NCBI GenBank assembly: GCA_032622095.1
Contig: CP136061.1
Coordinates: forward strand, 121,718,754 to 121,782,753
From: Siphonodentalium dalli
Taxonomy: Eukaryota > Mollusca > Scaphopoda > Gadilida > Siphonodentaliidae
Reading direction: 5' to 3'
DNA: 64,000 nt
Part shown: positions 1 through 11,595 of the stretch, one piece after another
Layout of the letters: every line of letters begins with the position of its first letter
Numbering within the stretch: the first letter of the stretch is position 1
Made by a program: the position numbers and the translations under genes
The notes under the pieces: generated by a model
The model's input: the letters and a program-made list of their open reading frames with translations, nothing else
The model's database searches: none
What the model was told of the DNA's origin: nothing

Positions 1-78
1 AAAATCCTGAAATTTGTCAATTGACTTTGAGTGTGAAGAAAATATTCATTTAAACTTCCAAAATTGGTTGAAATATGC

Positions 79-237
79 TCAACAACATTCAGTTGAATGG
101 TGACATTATTTATAGTCACCGACTAACTTCCACGATGAATAAAATTTGTTTTTATTGATGACAATTATGTCGCGAGTCATAAAAATGTTAATTTTCTGAA
201 GAAAAAAAATTCATTGTTTCGCCAATTTCAAGCTAGT
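79..237. repeat. Left copy of a 160-bp direct repeat
   Basis: This stretch is almost identical to 2504-2663 in the same orientation; both start TCAACAACATTCAGTTGAAT and end in the sequence AATTTCAAGCTAGT. The pair brackets about 2.27 kb that contains the piggyBac-like element at 393-2250. The copies may be a segmental duplication or the remains of terminal direct repeats, but no LTR hallmarks (TG..CA ends, primer binding site, polypurine tract) were recognised. I see no coding potential in it. Confidence 0.8.
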
Positions 238-581
238 ATTGAGCATGGTCAGGGCATTTCATATAATGATTAAGATTGCTAAAGAACTGAAATAATGAAA
301 TGGGAAAGTTTTACTGACATCTGGTAAGGATTGAGGAGCAGATGCTAGAGGCCCCCACCCCCACCCCCCATGGAAGACGGAATACCACTTAACTCTTTCG
401 CTGCCACCCGCCACCACAGACGGACCCCCCCCAGTGCCACGCATCCTGTACATATATCCATGTATTTTAGGTATATATGGGTAATACATTATATCTCGAG
501 CAGTTTCTAATATAATTAGTTGAAACTTCACATGTATATAGACATAGGTATACCCTGTCGAATGCCGCCGTGGACACGCCC

Positions 582-892
582 ACCAATGTCACGTGACATT
601 GGCGGCCATCTTGGATTAGTGGATATTTGTCGGTATATGTACAGTTTGTGTAGGTATGAATGAGTGTGTTGTTTGTTTTTTAATTTTCAACCCAATTATA
701 CGATGTCCAACAGTAAGGTACACGGGAGTAACATATATGAAGCCACTTTGGACATAACATAGGTCACGTGACCTTGGCGTCCATCTTGGATTTATGCAAG
801 TTGCCACCTATTTGTAGCAAAATGGGATACAATGGCGCACTTTGTTGAGTTCGTGCTTTTGTTTCTTGAATATTCCCTGATAGGTACAATTC

Positions 893-924
<32 letters not shown>

Positions 925-1014
925 ACCACACCCATATGTATATATATACCTGCAGGGGACATACGACCCTGCTCCGCCCCTTATAAGTCACGTGATCTTG
1001 ACGGCCATCTTGAA
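582..1014. repeat. Three dispersed units GTCACGTGAY..GGCCATCTTGGAT
   Basis: Related 30-bp cores lie at 588-617, 763-790 and 988-1014. Each has a CACGTG E-box followed by a TTG-GCG-CCATCTTG block. The first sits in a perfect 20-bp palindrome, CCAATGTCACGTGACATTGG (582-601). They are inside the piggyBac-like element. The only open frames here are short and low-complexity. Confidence 0.6.
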
Positions 1015-1164
1015 TTTCAGGAAAATTGGGTTTTACGATGATTTATGTGAATTATATGGGTCACGCGGGCGTACGCATGGTCAACTCACCAGCATAATTA
1101 ATTTAGTTGCCTGTTATCACCACTAAAACGATATAATAGACAATGGTTGTTCAAAACCAGTAAA

Positions 1165-1935
1165 GGTGTATTATAAATAATAGGTATAAGTATCTTATGC
1201 GCCGCAAGCGCCCTCGATCATTAGAGTATAGAGGTTAGTTACCCACCGCCACCCTATCCCGCCACCCATAGTATGTTATGCGCCGCAGGCGCCCCTATAG
1301 AGGCTACTGCCCATATAAATAATAGGTATCAGTATCTTATGCGCCGCATGCGCCCCTCGATCATTAGAGTATAGAGGTTAGTTACCCACCGACCTCCCCA
1401 TCCCGCCAACATAGTATCTTATGCGCCGCAGGCGCCCCTATAGAGGCTACTGCCACATCAATAATAGGTATAAGTATCTTATGCACCGCGGGCGCCCCTC
1501 GATCATTAGAGTGTAAAGGTTAGTTACCCACCCACCTCCCCATCCATAGTATCTTATGTACCGCAGGCGCCCCCATAGAGGATACTATAAGGTATAAGTA
1601 TCTTATGCGCCGCAGGCGCCCCACGATCATTAGAGTATAGAGGTTAGTTAAGCAACCAACAACCCCATTCCGCCACCTATAGTATATTATGCGCCGCAGG
1701 CGCTCCTATAGAGGCTACTGCCCACATAAATAATAGGTATAAGTTTCTTATGCACCACAAGCACCCTCGATCATTAGAGTATAGAGGTTAGTTACCCACC
1801 AACCACCCCATCCCGCCACCCATAGTATCTTATGCGCCGCAGGCGACCCTATAGAGGCTACCGCCCACATAAATAATAGGTATAAGTATCTAATGCGCCG
1901 CAGGCGCCCCTCGATCATTAGAGTATAGAGGTAAT
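1165..1935. repeat. About 142-bp satellite, 5-6 copies
   Basis: The phrase AATAGGTATAAGTATC recurs near 1178, 1320, 1461, 1590, 1733 and 1876, a period of about 130-143 bp. Each unit contains two sub-units built on AGTATCTTATGCGCCGCAGG, with GCGCCGC(A/T)GGCGC as a GC-rich palindromic core in AT-rich surroundings. No open frame runs through the array. It lies wholly within the TTAA-bounded element at 393-2250. Confidence 0.85.
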
Positions 1936-2503
1936 AACAATAACTTCTTCAGTCCTGAGTCTTTTGCGAGCAGCCATTTTCGACTGATAACCACGTGCTA
2001 ACAACAATGACGCAATATTCCGGCTCTGACTGTACTCCCATAACGTCAGAAATAGCATGACCTTGAGGACATTTTCGCTTTAAATTGTTCGCAAACAACA
2101 GTACTACAGATAAATACATTGTACACTGTCAAACATGCCAGAAAGAATAGATTTATATCCCATACATTAGACTACATACCAAATTCGCAAAAATGCGCGA
2201 TTGGCAGCGTCTCCGAAGTTCGCATTTATGCGCGTTTGGCAGCGAAAGAGTTAACACAGAAGTTGGAATACGGAATACCATATGGAATACATAAAAATAT
2301 ATGAAAACTTCATTTTTTGGAAGGTCGGCGTACGAATACCGGTATTTTTGGAATACCGAATACCTCCTAACAGAGGGGCCGGAAATACGGCGTACCTCAT
2401 AACAGGGCATGGAATACGGCATACGAAAAAGGGGGGTGGGGGCCTCATGCTATGGAGCCTCCGAGCCTCCCAATATATTGTCTGCTCCACATCTCAATAG
2501 AAT

Positions 2504-2663
2504 TCAACAACATTCAGTTGAATGGTGACATTATTTATAGTCACCGACTAACTTCCACGATGAATCAAATTTGTTTTTATTGGTGACAATTTATGTCGCG
2601 AATCATAAAAATGTAAATTTTCTGAAGAAAAAAAATTCATTGGTTTGCGAATTTCAAGCTAGT
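2504..2663. repeat. Right copy of the 160-bp direct repeat
   Basis: Same sequence and orientation as 79-237, with a few single-base differences. It marks the right edge of the composite structure in the first 2.7 kb. Confidence 0.8.
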
Positions 2664-3475
2664 TTATAGCGAACATGGGAACCAAGGTACAATTTATGCC
2701 ATTTAGGCACACTTCAGAGTGAAATCTGGGCTTATATTTCGGCGAGAATCCAAATCTAGATTCTCGCAAATTACCCTGGATTCTCATGAAAAAGTATATA
2801 TGGATTCTCGCAAAATCAGATGAAATATATGCCCTAGTGGAAATATAGCAAATCGTTTAATGCTTTAGAATTATTTTTTTTCGGAGATTTATATATATGT
2901 TTAAAGACATATTATGGAATTTTTCGGGAGCGAGAAATTGATAAGTTAGTGCTCAGGCACTTTTCCAACGTGGGGAATGTTATCATTCTACTAACATCAC
3001 TGAAAATTTCCAAAAAGATCTACCACACCACTTCATATAGAACATCGTCTGAACTACTCCAAATTGTAAATATTTACATCTCGATTCGGGGCGCAACTAT
3101 CGGCTGTAATTAAACAAAAATCATTTTGCCATCGAGAGTCATTGCATTTAACTAATATATAAGAATGACGTTGTGTAACATCCATTTGGATTAATATTCG
3201 TAACAAATAACTACTTTGAGAAAGATTATTCTTAATTTCTATTTATTTGATCACTCTGCCCGGTGTCTGCCGGAGTGTTTCACATCACTTTAATCAAGGA
3301 AGACTGTTAAGAAAAACTGCATTTCAAGACCACCAAACAACTTTCCTTTTTAGGGCCACCACATCTTCCAAATATGTACTTCTTCCATTTTGCTATCAAA
3401 GACCGAAAAATGTCGTTAAACTAGAGATCCAAATACCCCCTATATCTTGAGATATTATAAAGACCGAAAAATGTC
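2664..3475. other. No gene recognised
   Basis: AT-rich sequence. A local ATTCTCG(C/A) motif repeats at about 2740-2815. No coding exon, RNA gene or bounded transposon could be supported. Confidence 0.5.
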
Positions 3476-3489
3476 ATTAAACTATTAAT

Positions 3490-3782
3490 TGTTGTTGCTG
3501 TTGTTTATTAGGGTTTATCGTCATTCTAGCCGCTAGGCCCCACACGACGTTGTCAATTTTACGGGTGGAGGAAAGACCACGCAGAGGCTTAATTTCACCG
3601 GGAAGTTGTTCCACTGCGTGTAGAAACCACCGACCCCCGGAAAGCAATTGACAAACTTGCCCAGATACACGATTCCGGTCACCCTCCCTATGGTGGGGTT
3701 AGAAGCAGCTTCGTCAGCGCTGGACGGCCTGGGACGACGTAATACACCTGGCACTCTACCGACTGGACCACCGGGGGCCCCT
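3490..3782 (-). mobile_element. tRNA-derived SINE, minus strand, with target site duplication
   Basis: On the minus strand the element begins GGGGCCCCCGGTGGTCCAGT and continues CGGTAGAGTGCC, a degenerate tRNA-like A-box head. A central domain follows, and the end is CCTAATAAACAACAGCAACA. The flanks are ATTAAACTATTAA (3476-3488) and ATTAAACTGTTAA (3784-3796), a 13-bp target duplication with one mismatch, as expected for LINE-driven insertion. No clear B box was identified. The 73-residue open frame across it is incidental. Confidence 0.6.
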
Positions 3783-3883
3783 ATTAAACTGTTAAAGACC
3801 GAAAATGTCGTTAAATTGTAAAGTTTGAGCTATTGCCATGGCTTTGTCGTCCGTGTGTATGTGTGTACGTAAGGCGTCAACAA

Positions 3884-5000
3884 TGCAGGCTACAGGTCGT
3901 ACCTTTGGTCGGATCATTATGAAATTTGTCATAGCTGTTGACATCAACATTTAGACCAGATTATTAATTTTGGGATCATTCGGAAAAAAAACATGGCCGC
4001 CAGTGGCCATCTTGGATTTCAAAATTCAATCCATTAGCACGGGCTACAGTTCGTAATGTTTGTCTGATCATCATGAAATTTGTCAAGAATGTTAATAATG
4101 ACATGTAGATGGGAACGATTCCTTTTGGGGTCATTCGGCCAAAAAACATGGCCGCAGCAGCCATTTTGGATTTTAGTCTTTATATGACTAAATGTTTAGC
4201 ACGGGCTACAGGTCTTAACTTTAGTCTGATCATCATAAAATTTGTCATGGCTGTTGAAATTGGAATGTAGATGGGAACGAGTCATTTTGGGGTCATTCGG
4301 ACACAAAACATGGCCGCCAGTGGCCATCTTGGATTTCAAAATTTAATCCATTAGCACGGGCCACAGGTCGTACTGTTTGTCTGATCATCATGAAATTTGT
4401 CATGGATGATAATATTGACATGTAGATGGGAACGAGTAATTTTGGGGTTATTCGGCCAAAAAACATGGCCGCCAGCAGCCATCTTGGATTTTACTCTTTG
4501 TATGACTAAATTCTTTAGCACGGGCTACAGGTCGTACTTTCAGTCTGATCATCATAAAATTTGTCAAGAATGTTAATAATGACATGAAGATGGGAACGAG
4601 TCATTTTGGGATCATTTGACCCAAAAACATGGCCGCCAGCAGCCATCTTGGATTTTAATCTTTGTATGACTAAATTCTTTATCACAGGCTACAGGTCGTA
4701 CTTTTAGTCTGATCATCATAAAATTTGTCAAGAATGTTAATAATGACATGTAGATGGGAACGAGTCATTTTGGGGTCATTCGGCCAAAAAACATGGCTGC
4801 CAGCAGCCATCTTGGATTTTACTCTTTGTATGACTAAATCCTTTAGCACGGGCTACAGGTCGTACCTTTAGTCTGATCATCATTTTTCATGGCTGTTGAA
4901 ATTGGAATGTAGATGAGAATGAGTCATTTTGGGGACATTCCGACAAAAAAACATGGCTGCCAGCGGCCATCTTGGATTTCCAAATTCAATTCTAAATCTT
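3884..5000. repeat. About 160-bp satellite with CCATCTTGGATTT core, 7-8 copies
   Basis: GCACGGGCTACAGGTCGTAC or close variants start near 3890, 4036, 4198, 4353, 4517, 4682 and 4845, a period of 150-165 bp. Each unit also has GATCATCATGAAATTTGTCA, GATGGGAACGAGTCATTTTG and ACATGGCCGCCAGCAGCCAT followed by CTTGGATTT. Copies alternate between two sub-types (with or without a CTTTGTATGACTAAAT spacer). The short minus-strand open frame at 3976-4164 is part of the array and not a gene. Confidence 0.9.
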
Positions 5001-5363
5001 TCCATTCATTGCTCATCACACAAATTTAACTTCTTCTCAAAGTTGAGCTACAGTGTCATTGCCACTTTCATTTGAGACATTAAAGAACGAAATATGTCGT
5101 TACACCATTAATGATCATTAATACATAATTTGTGTTTATGAAAGTCTGGTACAGACAGTTTGTTTCCAGTACATATTCATTGGAACGTAAACAATTATTC
5201 TCTGACAAATCATGTTAATATTGCCTTTCGTTACTGGTTTCCTTGACTCACATATCTCTCACTTCTTAATACTTATAATTAAAACAAATGTTCTGTGTTT
5301 TGTGTCACTTCTTAATAGCATTCTGTATTCTGCTATTGAAAAGAAAAACAGTTGTAGTATACC
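5001..5363. other. No gene recognised
   Basis: AT-rich linker between the satellite and the Kolobok-like element. The phrase AAAGACCGAAAAATGTCGTTAAA, seen at 3400-3480 and 3790-3815, reappears here in altered form (5086-5110). Confidence 0.4.
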
Positions 5364-6255
5364 TTAAAGGTATGAAGGCCTTGGTGGGTATCATGTGAAC
5401 ATATTTCCACCGCTACAAACGAAATAATATTCAAATATAGACAGACTTTGTTAATATACAAATGAGAAATATCTCATAAACATTATGTTATAGTCGTAAA
5501 TTTGCCGACTGTTATGTAAACAAAGCATAAAAGGTTACTTTCCTGGTGTTTCTTTATATTATGATGGTAAACATAAAGAGCGTTCTTTGTTGCTCAATTC
5601 CTTATTTGGAAATAATAAAGAGCGTATATACCATTTGTGTGTGATTAGCCAGTAGCATTATGCTGCATTCTATAACACAATCAGACTCTTGTTTAGGTAA
5701 AATTTAGTAGGTCTTTATGTAAGCATGATGTTTAAGGGATTACAGTGCTCATGAAACAACAAAACTCTATCGGAAAGCCACCCCTATTGTGATCACAATA
5801 ATCCAAGTCCCATAAAAATCGCGTAATAATTAAGCCGAGAAATAAATAAATAATACCGCCACCGGTTGTCGGCTATCTCCGTCGCAAAACCTCGCATGAC
5901 GTCAAGCGAGGTAAACTAATTAAAAACACGGAATCGGAGTTATTTGTGTCTACCTATATGACGATGGAAAATCCGGAATAGACATCAGCTCGTGAGCGTG
6001 ATGGAATTACTGCGGGGCATATCAATAGCATTGTGTACACATGGTTAATTGTCATCGCGCGGTGAGTTATATTCACTTGTGATTTGTCTTAAGCGCTGTT
6101 TGGAAAGTTATTGTTTTGACAAAAAAACTATAGAAGGCCGATTGAGCGGGGTAGGTAACACTTTCGTGTCAAAAATAAAGCTTATAAAAACATGAGCAGG
6201 CATGTGAACTCTATTCGGGCGCGTGTTCACGATGTTGTTTTAATTTTCCGTATAT

Positions 6256-6474
6256 ATGCTCCGAGTGTCCCGTATTTACAATCATTCATTCGTAACATTG
6301 CCATATGAATGCAGTGTTTTCGGCTGTGGCCGGTCTAGTGACTCTCAGTTAGGTATAATGCTGTATTCATTTCCAAACGATGTTCGTTTACGTGCCATTT
6401 GGCGGGATTTCTGTGGGAAACCCGTTGCGCAATCATCAGAAACCGATTACATATACCAAATAAAGAGCGTTTAA
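6256..6474 (+). pseudogene. THAP-like zinc-finger fragment, probable transposase N-terminus
   Basis: A 72-residue frame contains ECSVFGCGRSS, then YSFPNDVRLRAIW and RDFCGKP. This matches the start of THAP domains: Cys-x4-Cys, an F-P pair and a conserved Trp in the following helix. The second half of the C2CH finger (Cys-x2-His and the AVPTIF box) is absent. The frame runs into one of the AATAAAGAGCGTT motifs and stops. It is either a truncated first exon or a decayed fragment. Its position inside the TTAA element at 5368-8011 suggests it came from that element's transposase. It was identified by motif only. Confidence 0.5.
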
Positions 6475-7663
6475 TTTGACAAGTCAGTCATGGTTACGAA
6501 TACATACAATTGCAGTTAAAGTGGAGAGTATGTTGAATAAATCACGATAACAACTATTCTTAGTCGATTCCCCATTTCCTTCACCATGGCTCCATAAAGA
6601 GCGTTCCATGTTAAGAGTTTTCCTAATATGGTACGAATAAAAAGAGTTTAATAAAGCGGAAATTGCTATGACTTGGAAGGATATATAAAGCATGCATATC
6701 GGAAGTTCGTGTGCATGTATTGACCTGTATTGGTGTAATCAGTAAAAAAAAATCACGATGACAACTGTTCTAAGTCGAGTCCCTTTACCTTGACGCAATA
6801 AAGAGCGTTCACTATTACGATATATTGCGAATAAAGAGCACTTGAATATGTGATTCCATATTAAACCGGATTATTATCCCTCCTTCAAAAAGTGTTATAT
6901 ATGATTGGATGTTTATAACCCTATTGTTATGCGTAATTGCCACATAGAGGTCGATTTATGACCTGGATATTCAATAGACCGCATCGCTAGAGTGCTAATT
7001 TAATAGGTCAATAACGATGCATAGATGTAGTGAATTTCCATCAGACAGTCGGCTAGATTGTTTTGGGGTGGGGGAAGCAATATTCCGAAATATATATAAA
7101 CACCATATTGCCCAAATAATTACATGATTCATAACCAAGGAAAAATGAACATATCATATTGGTAATGAATGACTTGATTATAATTGATTAAATCCGACAG
7201 CAATAAACCAATTGTGTGTTGTTTTACCGCGTTACGATAATTAAAACGAAACGCTCTTTATTGACACACGACTAATGGCATCTGGAAATTGGAATGTTTA
7301 CGAGATGATAATTGCCTAATAACTGTGCAAGTCTTCGCGTATATATGCAATCTTGATATGCATATATAATATAACTTGGACTATTCCGGTAACGAAAAAA
7401 TATATATAAACACGAGCACGCGTTTATATAGATAAATGCGCGCAAAACTGAATAATATACGGGCATGGCTTTATAGTAACAACACATCGCGATACATATA
7501 ATAATAGTAATAATAACACGATAAAGATCGACATTTAATTACGAGAAAGGCGATGTTTCGGCGAAGTTTTGCATTCGCAGTGTGATAACGCGACAATCGT
7601 CAAAGGCCGCGATCGACTACATGCAAACTGAAAATACCGCCGCCGTCGTTGTCAATGAGTTAC

Positions 7664-7733
7664 CACGTGATCGATCACGTGCTATGCTTCTGTTTACATG
7701 TGACAATCACGTGATCGGGCTGATGATCACGTG
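7664..7733. promoter_or_regulatory. Cluster of four CACGTG E-boxes
   Basis: CACGTG occurs at 7664-7669, 7676-7681, 7708-7713 and 7728-7733. The first two form the perfect palindrome CACGTGATCGATCACGTG, and all four are adjacent to a GATC. This could be a binding-site cluster for a bHLH-type factor or part of the Kolobok-like element's subterminal region; no transcript start was seen. Confidence 0.35.
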
Positions 7734-8015
7734 ACTTCGTCTACAACAAAATCTTCGGCTAACTTCGGAATTTTTTTGAATCGTTATAAAAATAACGATT
7801 GGCGGCCGAATATTAGATTATATGCGCCCAATGGACATTTTATATATATATTATCGGTATATTGAAAGAAAATAATATTGTTTTTTTTTCAGGACCGTAT
7901 TCCTTTAAGGGATAGTGATCGTATATTTGAACCAAAATGTATGCGTTTTAATATTGATCTGTTTACGGTGTTTGGAACAAATATTTTCGACAACTAAACC
8001 CTCTCGTCCCTTTAA

Positions 8016-9609
8016 TATAATTAATATAACATCCCTCATCCAATAATCTCCAAATTGCATATCTAATTTCAATCCTAGTTACACATCACACCGCCCCTCA
8101 TCATTTGCCAATTGTACACCCTTTTTTGCTGCTTCTGTTGCAACTGCTCAATTTCTTTAAAAATTATTGAAAAAATGGTCCTCCGGCCTGCGACATTTAC
8201 CTCCGATTTAGTTTTTTCGATCATCGGTCCACACCAAAATTGAGCACACGTCCCTATATAATATACCTATTTAAACCGAGTATACACGGTGGTGTAATAG
8301 AAGAACCATTAATTTAACCGTAACCGTAGCATATTTCCACGTATACGTGTACGTTTTCACGACAAATCCCCGCTGATCTGTTATTAATGAACCAAACAAT
8401 TAACATGTCAACACACTCTGGCCCGCCAATGCTACAGTGTATAAACGTAACGGGGCAAATATACATATTATATTGACAGCTAACGAGAACATTCATCACC
8501 AATAATCTGCTCACCCCTTTCAGTCGATACGATAGAAATAAACGATTTGTTACTTCTAATTACCTGTACTTAATTACACTACTTGCGTGTTAATAAAGTA
8601 CGACACCCCCCCCCCCCCCAATCACAACTAAAGGTGAAACATGGGATTTAGAACATTAATATTCACTCTTACTCAGTTCCACATTCAAGGTGTGTCTTGT
8701 GTAATCGTATGTCAGTTGTAACGTTGTGAAACCGCAACCGAACTGAATTATTCTATTGCTAAATAGTTCATGGGTGACCTGATGCATGCATCTTAGTTTT
8801 CTTGTTGAAAATGGTAACGAAGCGGTGTTCAATGCCAGCAGTAGGTCTCAGACACCGACACAGGCCCTCATAAAATCAACACAATTCATCGATTCATTTT
8901 AAAATGTAACGCGCTTACACACAGATATGAAATATATTCTGGAATTGTGTTTGTCGAGTATTATTTGTTGACGGTCATTATCGACAAGTGACTTGTGGAG
9001 AGAACAAAATCGTTAACAATTGTTTTGATTTATGGCGAGATATCAACAGTTTCAGGAAACATTTTATTGAACAGGATTGGCATGTAGCCGCTGGTGTTAT
9101 TGAAATTAAGATAAAGAGCGCGTCTATAAGCGCACGTAAAATATCATTCCATCGTCCCATTTGAACGGATCGACATATCAAGAATTCCATTATCACACAC
9201 CGCCGTGACAGAGAATATATTCTAATCTTATCAGTTGAACGTAGGACGAGCGTGATTCCGTCGCAGACGTGTCATTTTCACGATTGAATATTGTCCCTAT
9301 CTGGCGTTCAGTAGTGATTACGTATACTTCCTGGGACATCACACTCAAAATGTAAAATAGGATCCCACCGTTGTAGACAGTTTCTATTAAATCGATAGAC
9401 AGTCACGGCATTATATCCTCAAATCTCAGACAAGGAACAATGCCCTGATGGAACAAAGAATTTCATTGTGATTATAAACCATACAAATAATGACCCACAC
9501 GAATATATGAAAATAAATGCATTTCAACGATCGAACAACTCTGTATGCATTTATATAAATACCACGGTCGTTTTGGTCTCTCGAATATCTGAGACAAATT
9601 GCGAAAAGT
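8016..9609. other. No gene recognised
   Basis: Unassigned AT-rich sequence. It includes a run of 14 C at 8606-8619 and a single AATAAAGAGCG-type motif near 9110. Open frames on both strands are below 75 codons and lack recognisable domains or flanking splice signals I could support. Confidence 0.4.
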
Positions 9610-10285
9610 ATTTACATTGTTGTACATGTCGTTTGCATATATACATTATTATTTATTTAGTTTATATATTTACATTGTTATATAGATTACATGTTTACAT
9701 TATTTCATGTATAGCTTACATATTTACATTGTTGTTTATATAGTTTACATGTTTATATTATTGTATGTATAGTTTACATATTTACATTGTTGTATATATA
9801 TAGTTTACATATTTACATTGTTGTTTATACAGTTTACATATTTACGTTGTTTATATAGTTTATATAGTTTACATATTTACATTGTTGTTGTTTATATCGT
9901 TTACACATTTACATTGTCGTATATATATGGATTACATATTTGCATTGTTATTGTATATATAGTTTGCATATATACATTGGTGTTGATAAAGTTTACATAT
10001 TTGCAGTGTTGTATATATAGTTTACATATTCACATAATTGTTTATATAGTTTACATATTTAAATTGTTACGTATATATATCGTTTGCATACTTACATTGT
10101 TATTGTATATAGAGTTTACATATTTACATTGTTGTGTATATATTGTTTACATATTTACATTGTTGTATATATAAATAGTTTACATTGTTGTTCATCTATT
10201 TTACATAGTTGTGTATATATAGTTTACATATTTACATTGTTGTATATGTAGTTGACATATTTACATTGTTGTATATATAGTTCAG
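9610..10285. repeat. AT-rich minisatellite, unit about 30 bp
   Basis: The unit AGTTTACATATTTACATTGT followed by TGTATATAT recurs about 20 times with length variation. Because many units lack stops in one frame, 91- and 118-codon open frames appear (9468-9743, 9818-10174). Their I/Y/T/F-only composition shows they are repeat artefacts. Confidence 0.9.
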
Positions 10286-11107
10286 ATGTTGTGTTTACGA
10301 AATGATACTGATGTTGTTGAAGTTTTCACCAATATTATAATAGTATTTTACCATAGTCGCTATACATAATGATTGCCATTTGGAAGTAATGAAACGAACA
10401 CATACATTTCGTCAAACTAGATATGTGGCTAATACAAGTGTATAAATGTAGCTTATGCTCATAACCCAACATGTTCACATATATATACTGGGGGATTATT
10501 TTTTAAACTTGGAGTTGAAGTTTGTTGAGCTTGATGTCGAATCCTCTCCGTGCAATATATATTCACGCTGTGTGTTATATATTGAATTAAACGAATTAAG
10601 AAATAATGTATACAAGCTGAAATAAATATAAGGAATACCCCAGCTGTTTCCGTAATGAAATGTCCAACTATTGACATTTATGAACACGAGGGTGGGACGA
10701 CGACACACGCTCATGTCGGGACGTCCCTGCATACATTCGCAATCAGCCGATCAGATCAAGCATGTATATGCGCAGTTATATCCGACAGTGTCCCCATAAT
10801 CGAAATGAATTTCCTCTCCAGTCATTGTCCCCTAGTTAGTTTCCTCAAGAGAGAGAGGGATGACACAATTCGGACTAGCCTATTAGAAACCACATGACCC
10901 TATCGACATTCATACGACGATGTCTGACAAGATGAAATGAAAGGGTGATAACTCTGGACACCTACTGTGTTTTCGCTTCCGTTGGGAGCCACACGTCTAT
11001 ATTGAAATTGATTCGTTTGGATAAAGATAGATCATTGACGCAAATACAGGCTTTCGTATATAGAGTGTGGCTGGTGTGGATTTACAAGAAACGATTGGTG
11101 GTGTCAA
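10286..11107. other. No gene recognised
   Basis: Unique-looking sequence without a recognisable domain. Overlapping short open frames on both strands (10459-10897) lack support. Confidence 0.4.
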
Positions 11108-11595
11108 TATTGTTATCATATCATATCATATCATTTATTTCTCGGACGCCTATAAGTTTCTCTGAATTTTGTCCGGCTTTGGGATACATATCTATGTACA
11201 TGTTCGATGCTAAGCATAGTCATAGCGCAGATGCCATGGGCGTCTAGTAGATTTTTAAAATCACCTTTTGCTCTGCCTCCCCGACAAACTGTGGTGGTCT
11301 GTTCCACATGTTGGGCACTCTCTGGGTAAAGCAGTGGAGTCTCACATCCTTTGAGCATTTGTTTATCTGAAATGTGTATGTGTGTCCTCTCTTGCGCTCA
11401 TTGTTTGTTGGTCTGAACAGTGTATTCGTGTCTATGTTGTAGGCTCCATGCGATATATGTACGTTTCGATCATGTCCCCTCTTAGCCGGCGACACTTCAT
11501 AGACATTAATCCCAGTTCCACTAATCGTTCTCTGTAAGATAGGCTGCGAGGGTTTGGTACCAGTCGGATGGCTCTCCTCTGAACGTTCTCAACTG
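11108..11595 (-). pseudogene. 5'-truncated CR1-clade LINE, reverse transcriptase C-terminus
   Basis: Minus-strand frames encode the conserved tail of CR1-type ORF2. A block beginning RRAIRLVPNPRSLSYRERL lies in one frame. A block with RRxRGDMI-like residues, then FRPTNNERKRGHTYTF and VRLHCFTQRVPNMWNRPP, lies in a second frame. FKNLLDAHG lies in a third, so at least two frameshifts are present. The + strand begins with tandem TATCA repeats (11115-11135), the inverse of the (TGATA)n microsatellite tail common at CR1/L2 3' ends. The fragment is a typical dead-on-arrival 3' piece. Confidence 0.8.

Larger units (their letters stand above)
393..2250. mobile_element. piggyBac-like element with TTAA target duplication, carrying a satellite
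   Basis: The left end reads TTAA (389-392) followed by CTCTTTCGCTGCCA. The right end reads TGGCAGCGAAAGAG followed by TTAA (2251-2254), a perfect 14-bp terminal inverted repeat. TTAA duplication plus a CCCTTT..CTGCC-like terminus is typical of the piggyBac/Looper group (family knowledge). No transposase is visible inside, so the copy is non-autonomous. The interior holds three CACGTG/CCATCTTGGAT units (588-1014), a (TA)n stretch near 899-922 and the 142-bp satellite at 1165-1935. Outside the TTAA sites, G-rich/C-rich arms (around 345-388 and 2400-2445) form a further inverted repeat. Confidence 0.6.
5368..8011 (+). mobile_element. Kolobok-like DNA transposon, degenerate long copy (2.64 kb)
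   Basis: TTAA at 5364-5367 precedes AGGTATGAAGGCC, and the right end ..CTCTCGTCCCT precedes TTAA at 8012-8015. The outer 390 bp at the left and 110 bp at the right match the 485-bp elements at 13392-13876 and 40235-40720, which therefore look like internal-deletion derivatives. The middle contains a THAP-like coding fragment (6256-6474) and repeated AATAAAGAGCGTT motifs. TTAA duplication, 5'-AGG..CCT-3' ends and a THAP domain together fit the Kolobok superfamily (family knowledge). No intact transposase remains. P-element relatives also use THAP but make 8-bp duplications, so they fit less well. Confidence 0.6.

Noticed and set aside
79-2663. LTR retrotransposon bounded by the 160-bp direct repeats
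   Set aside because: No TG..CA ends, primer binding site, polypurine tract or gag-pol text; the interior is explained by a TTAA element and a satellite.
3490-3782. Functional tRNA gene
   Set aside because: Only a degenerate A-box-like head is visible; no cloverleaf, B box or anticodon arm, and the unit has SINE features.
9468-10174. Open frames of 91 and 118 codons
   Set aside because: They are translations of a 30-bp AT-rich minisatellite with a biased I/Y/T/F composition.
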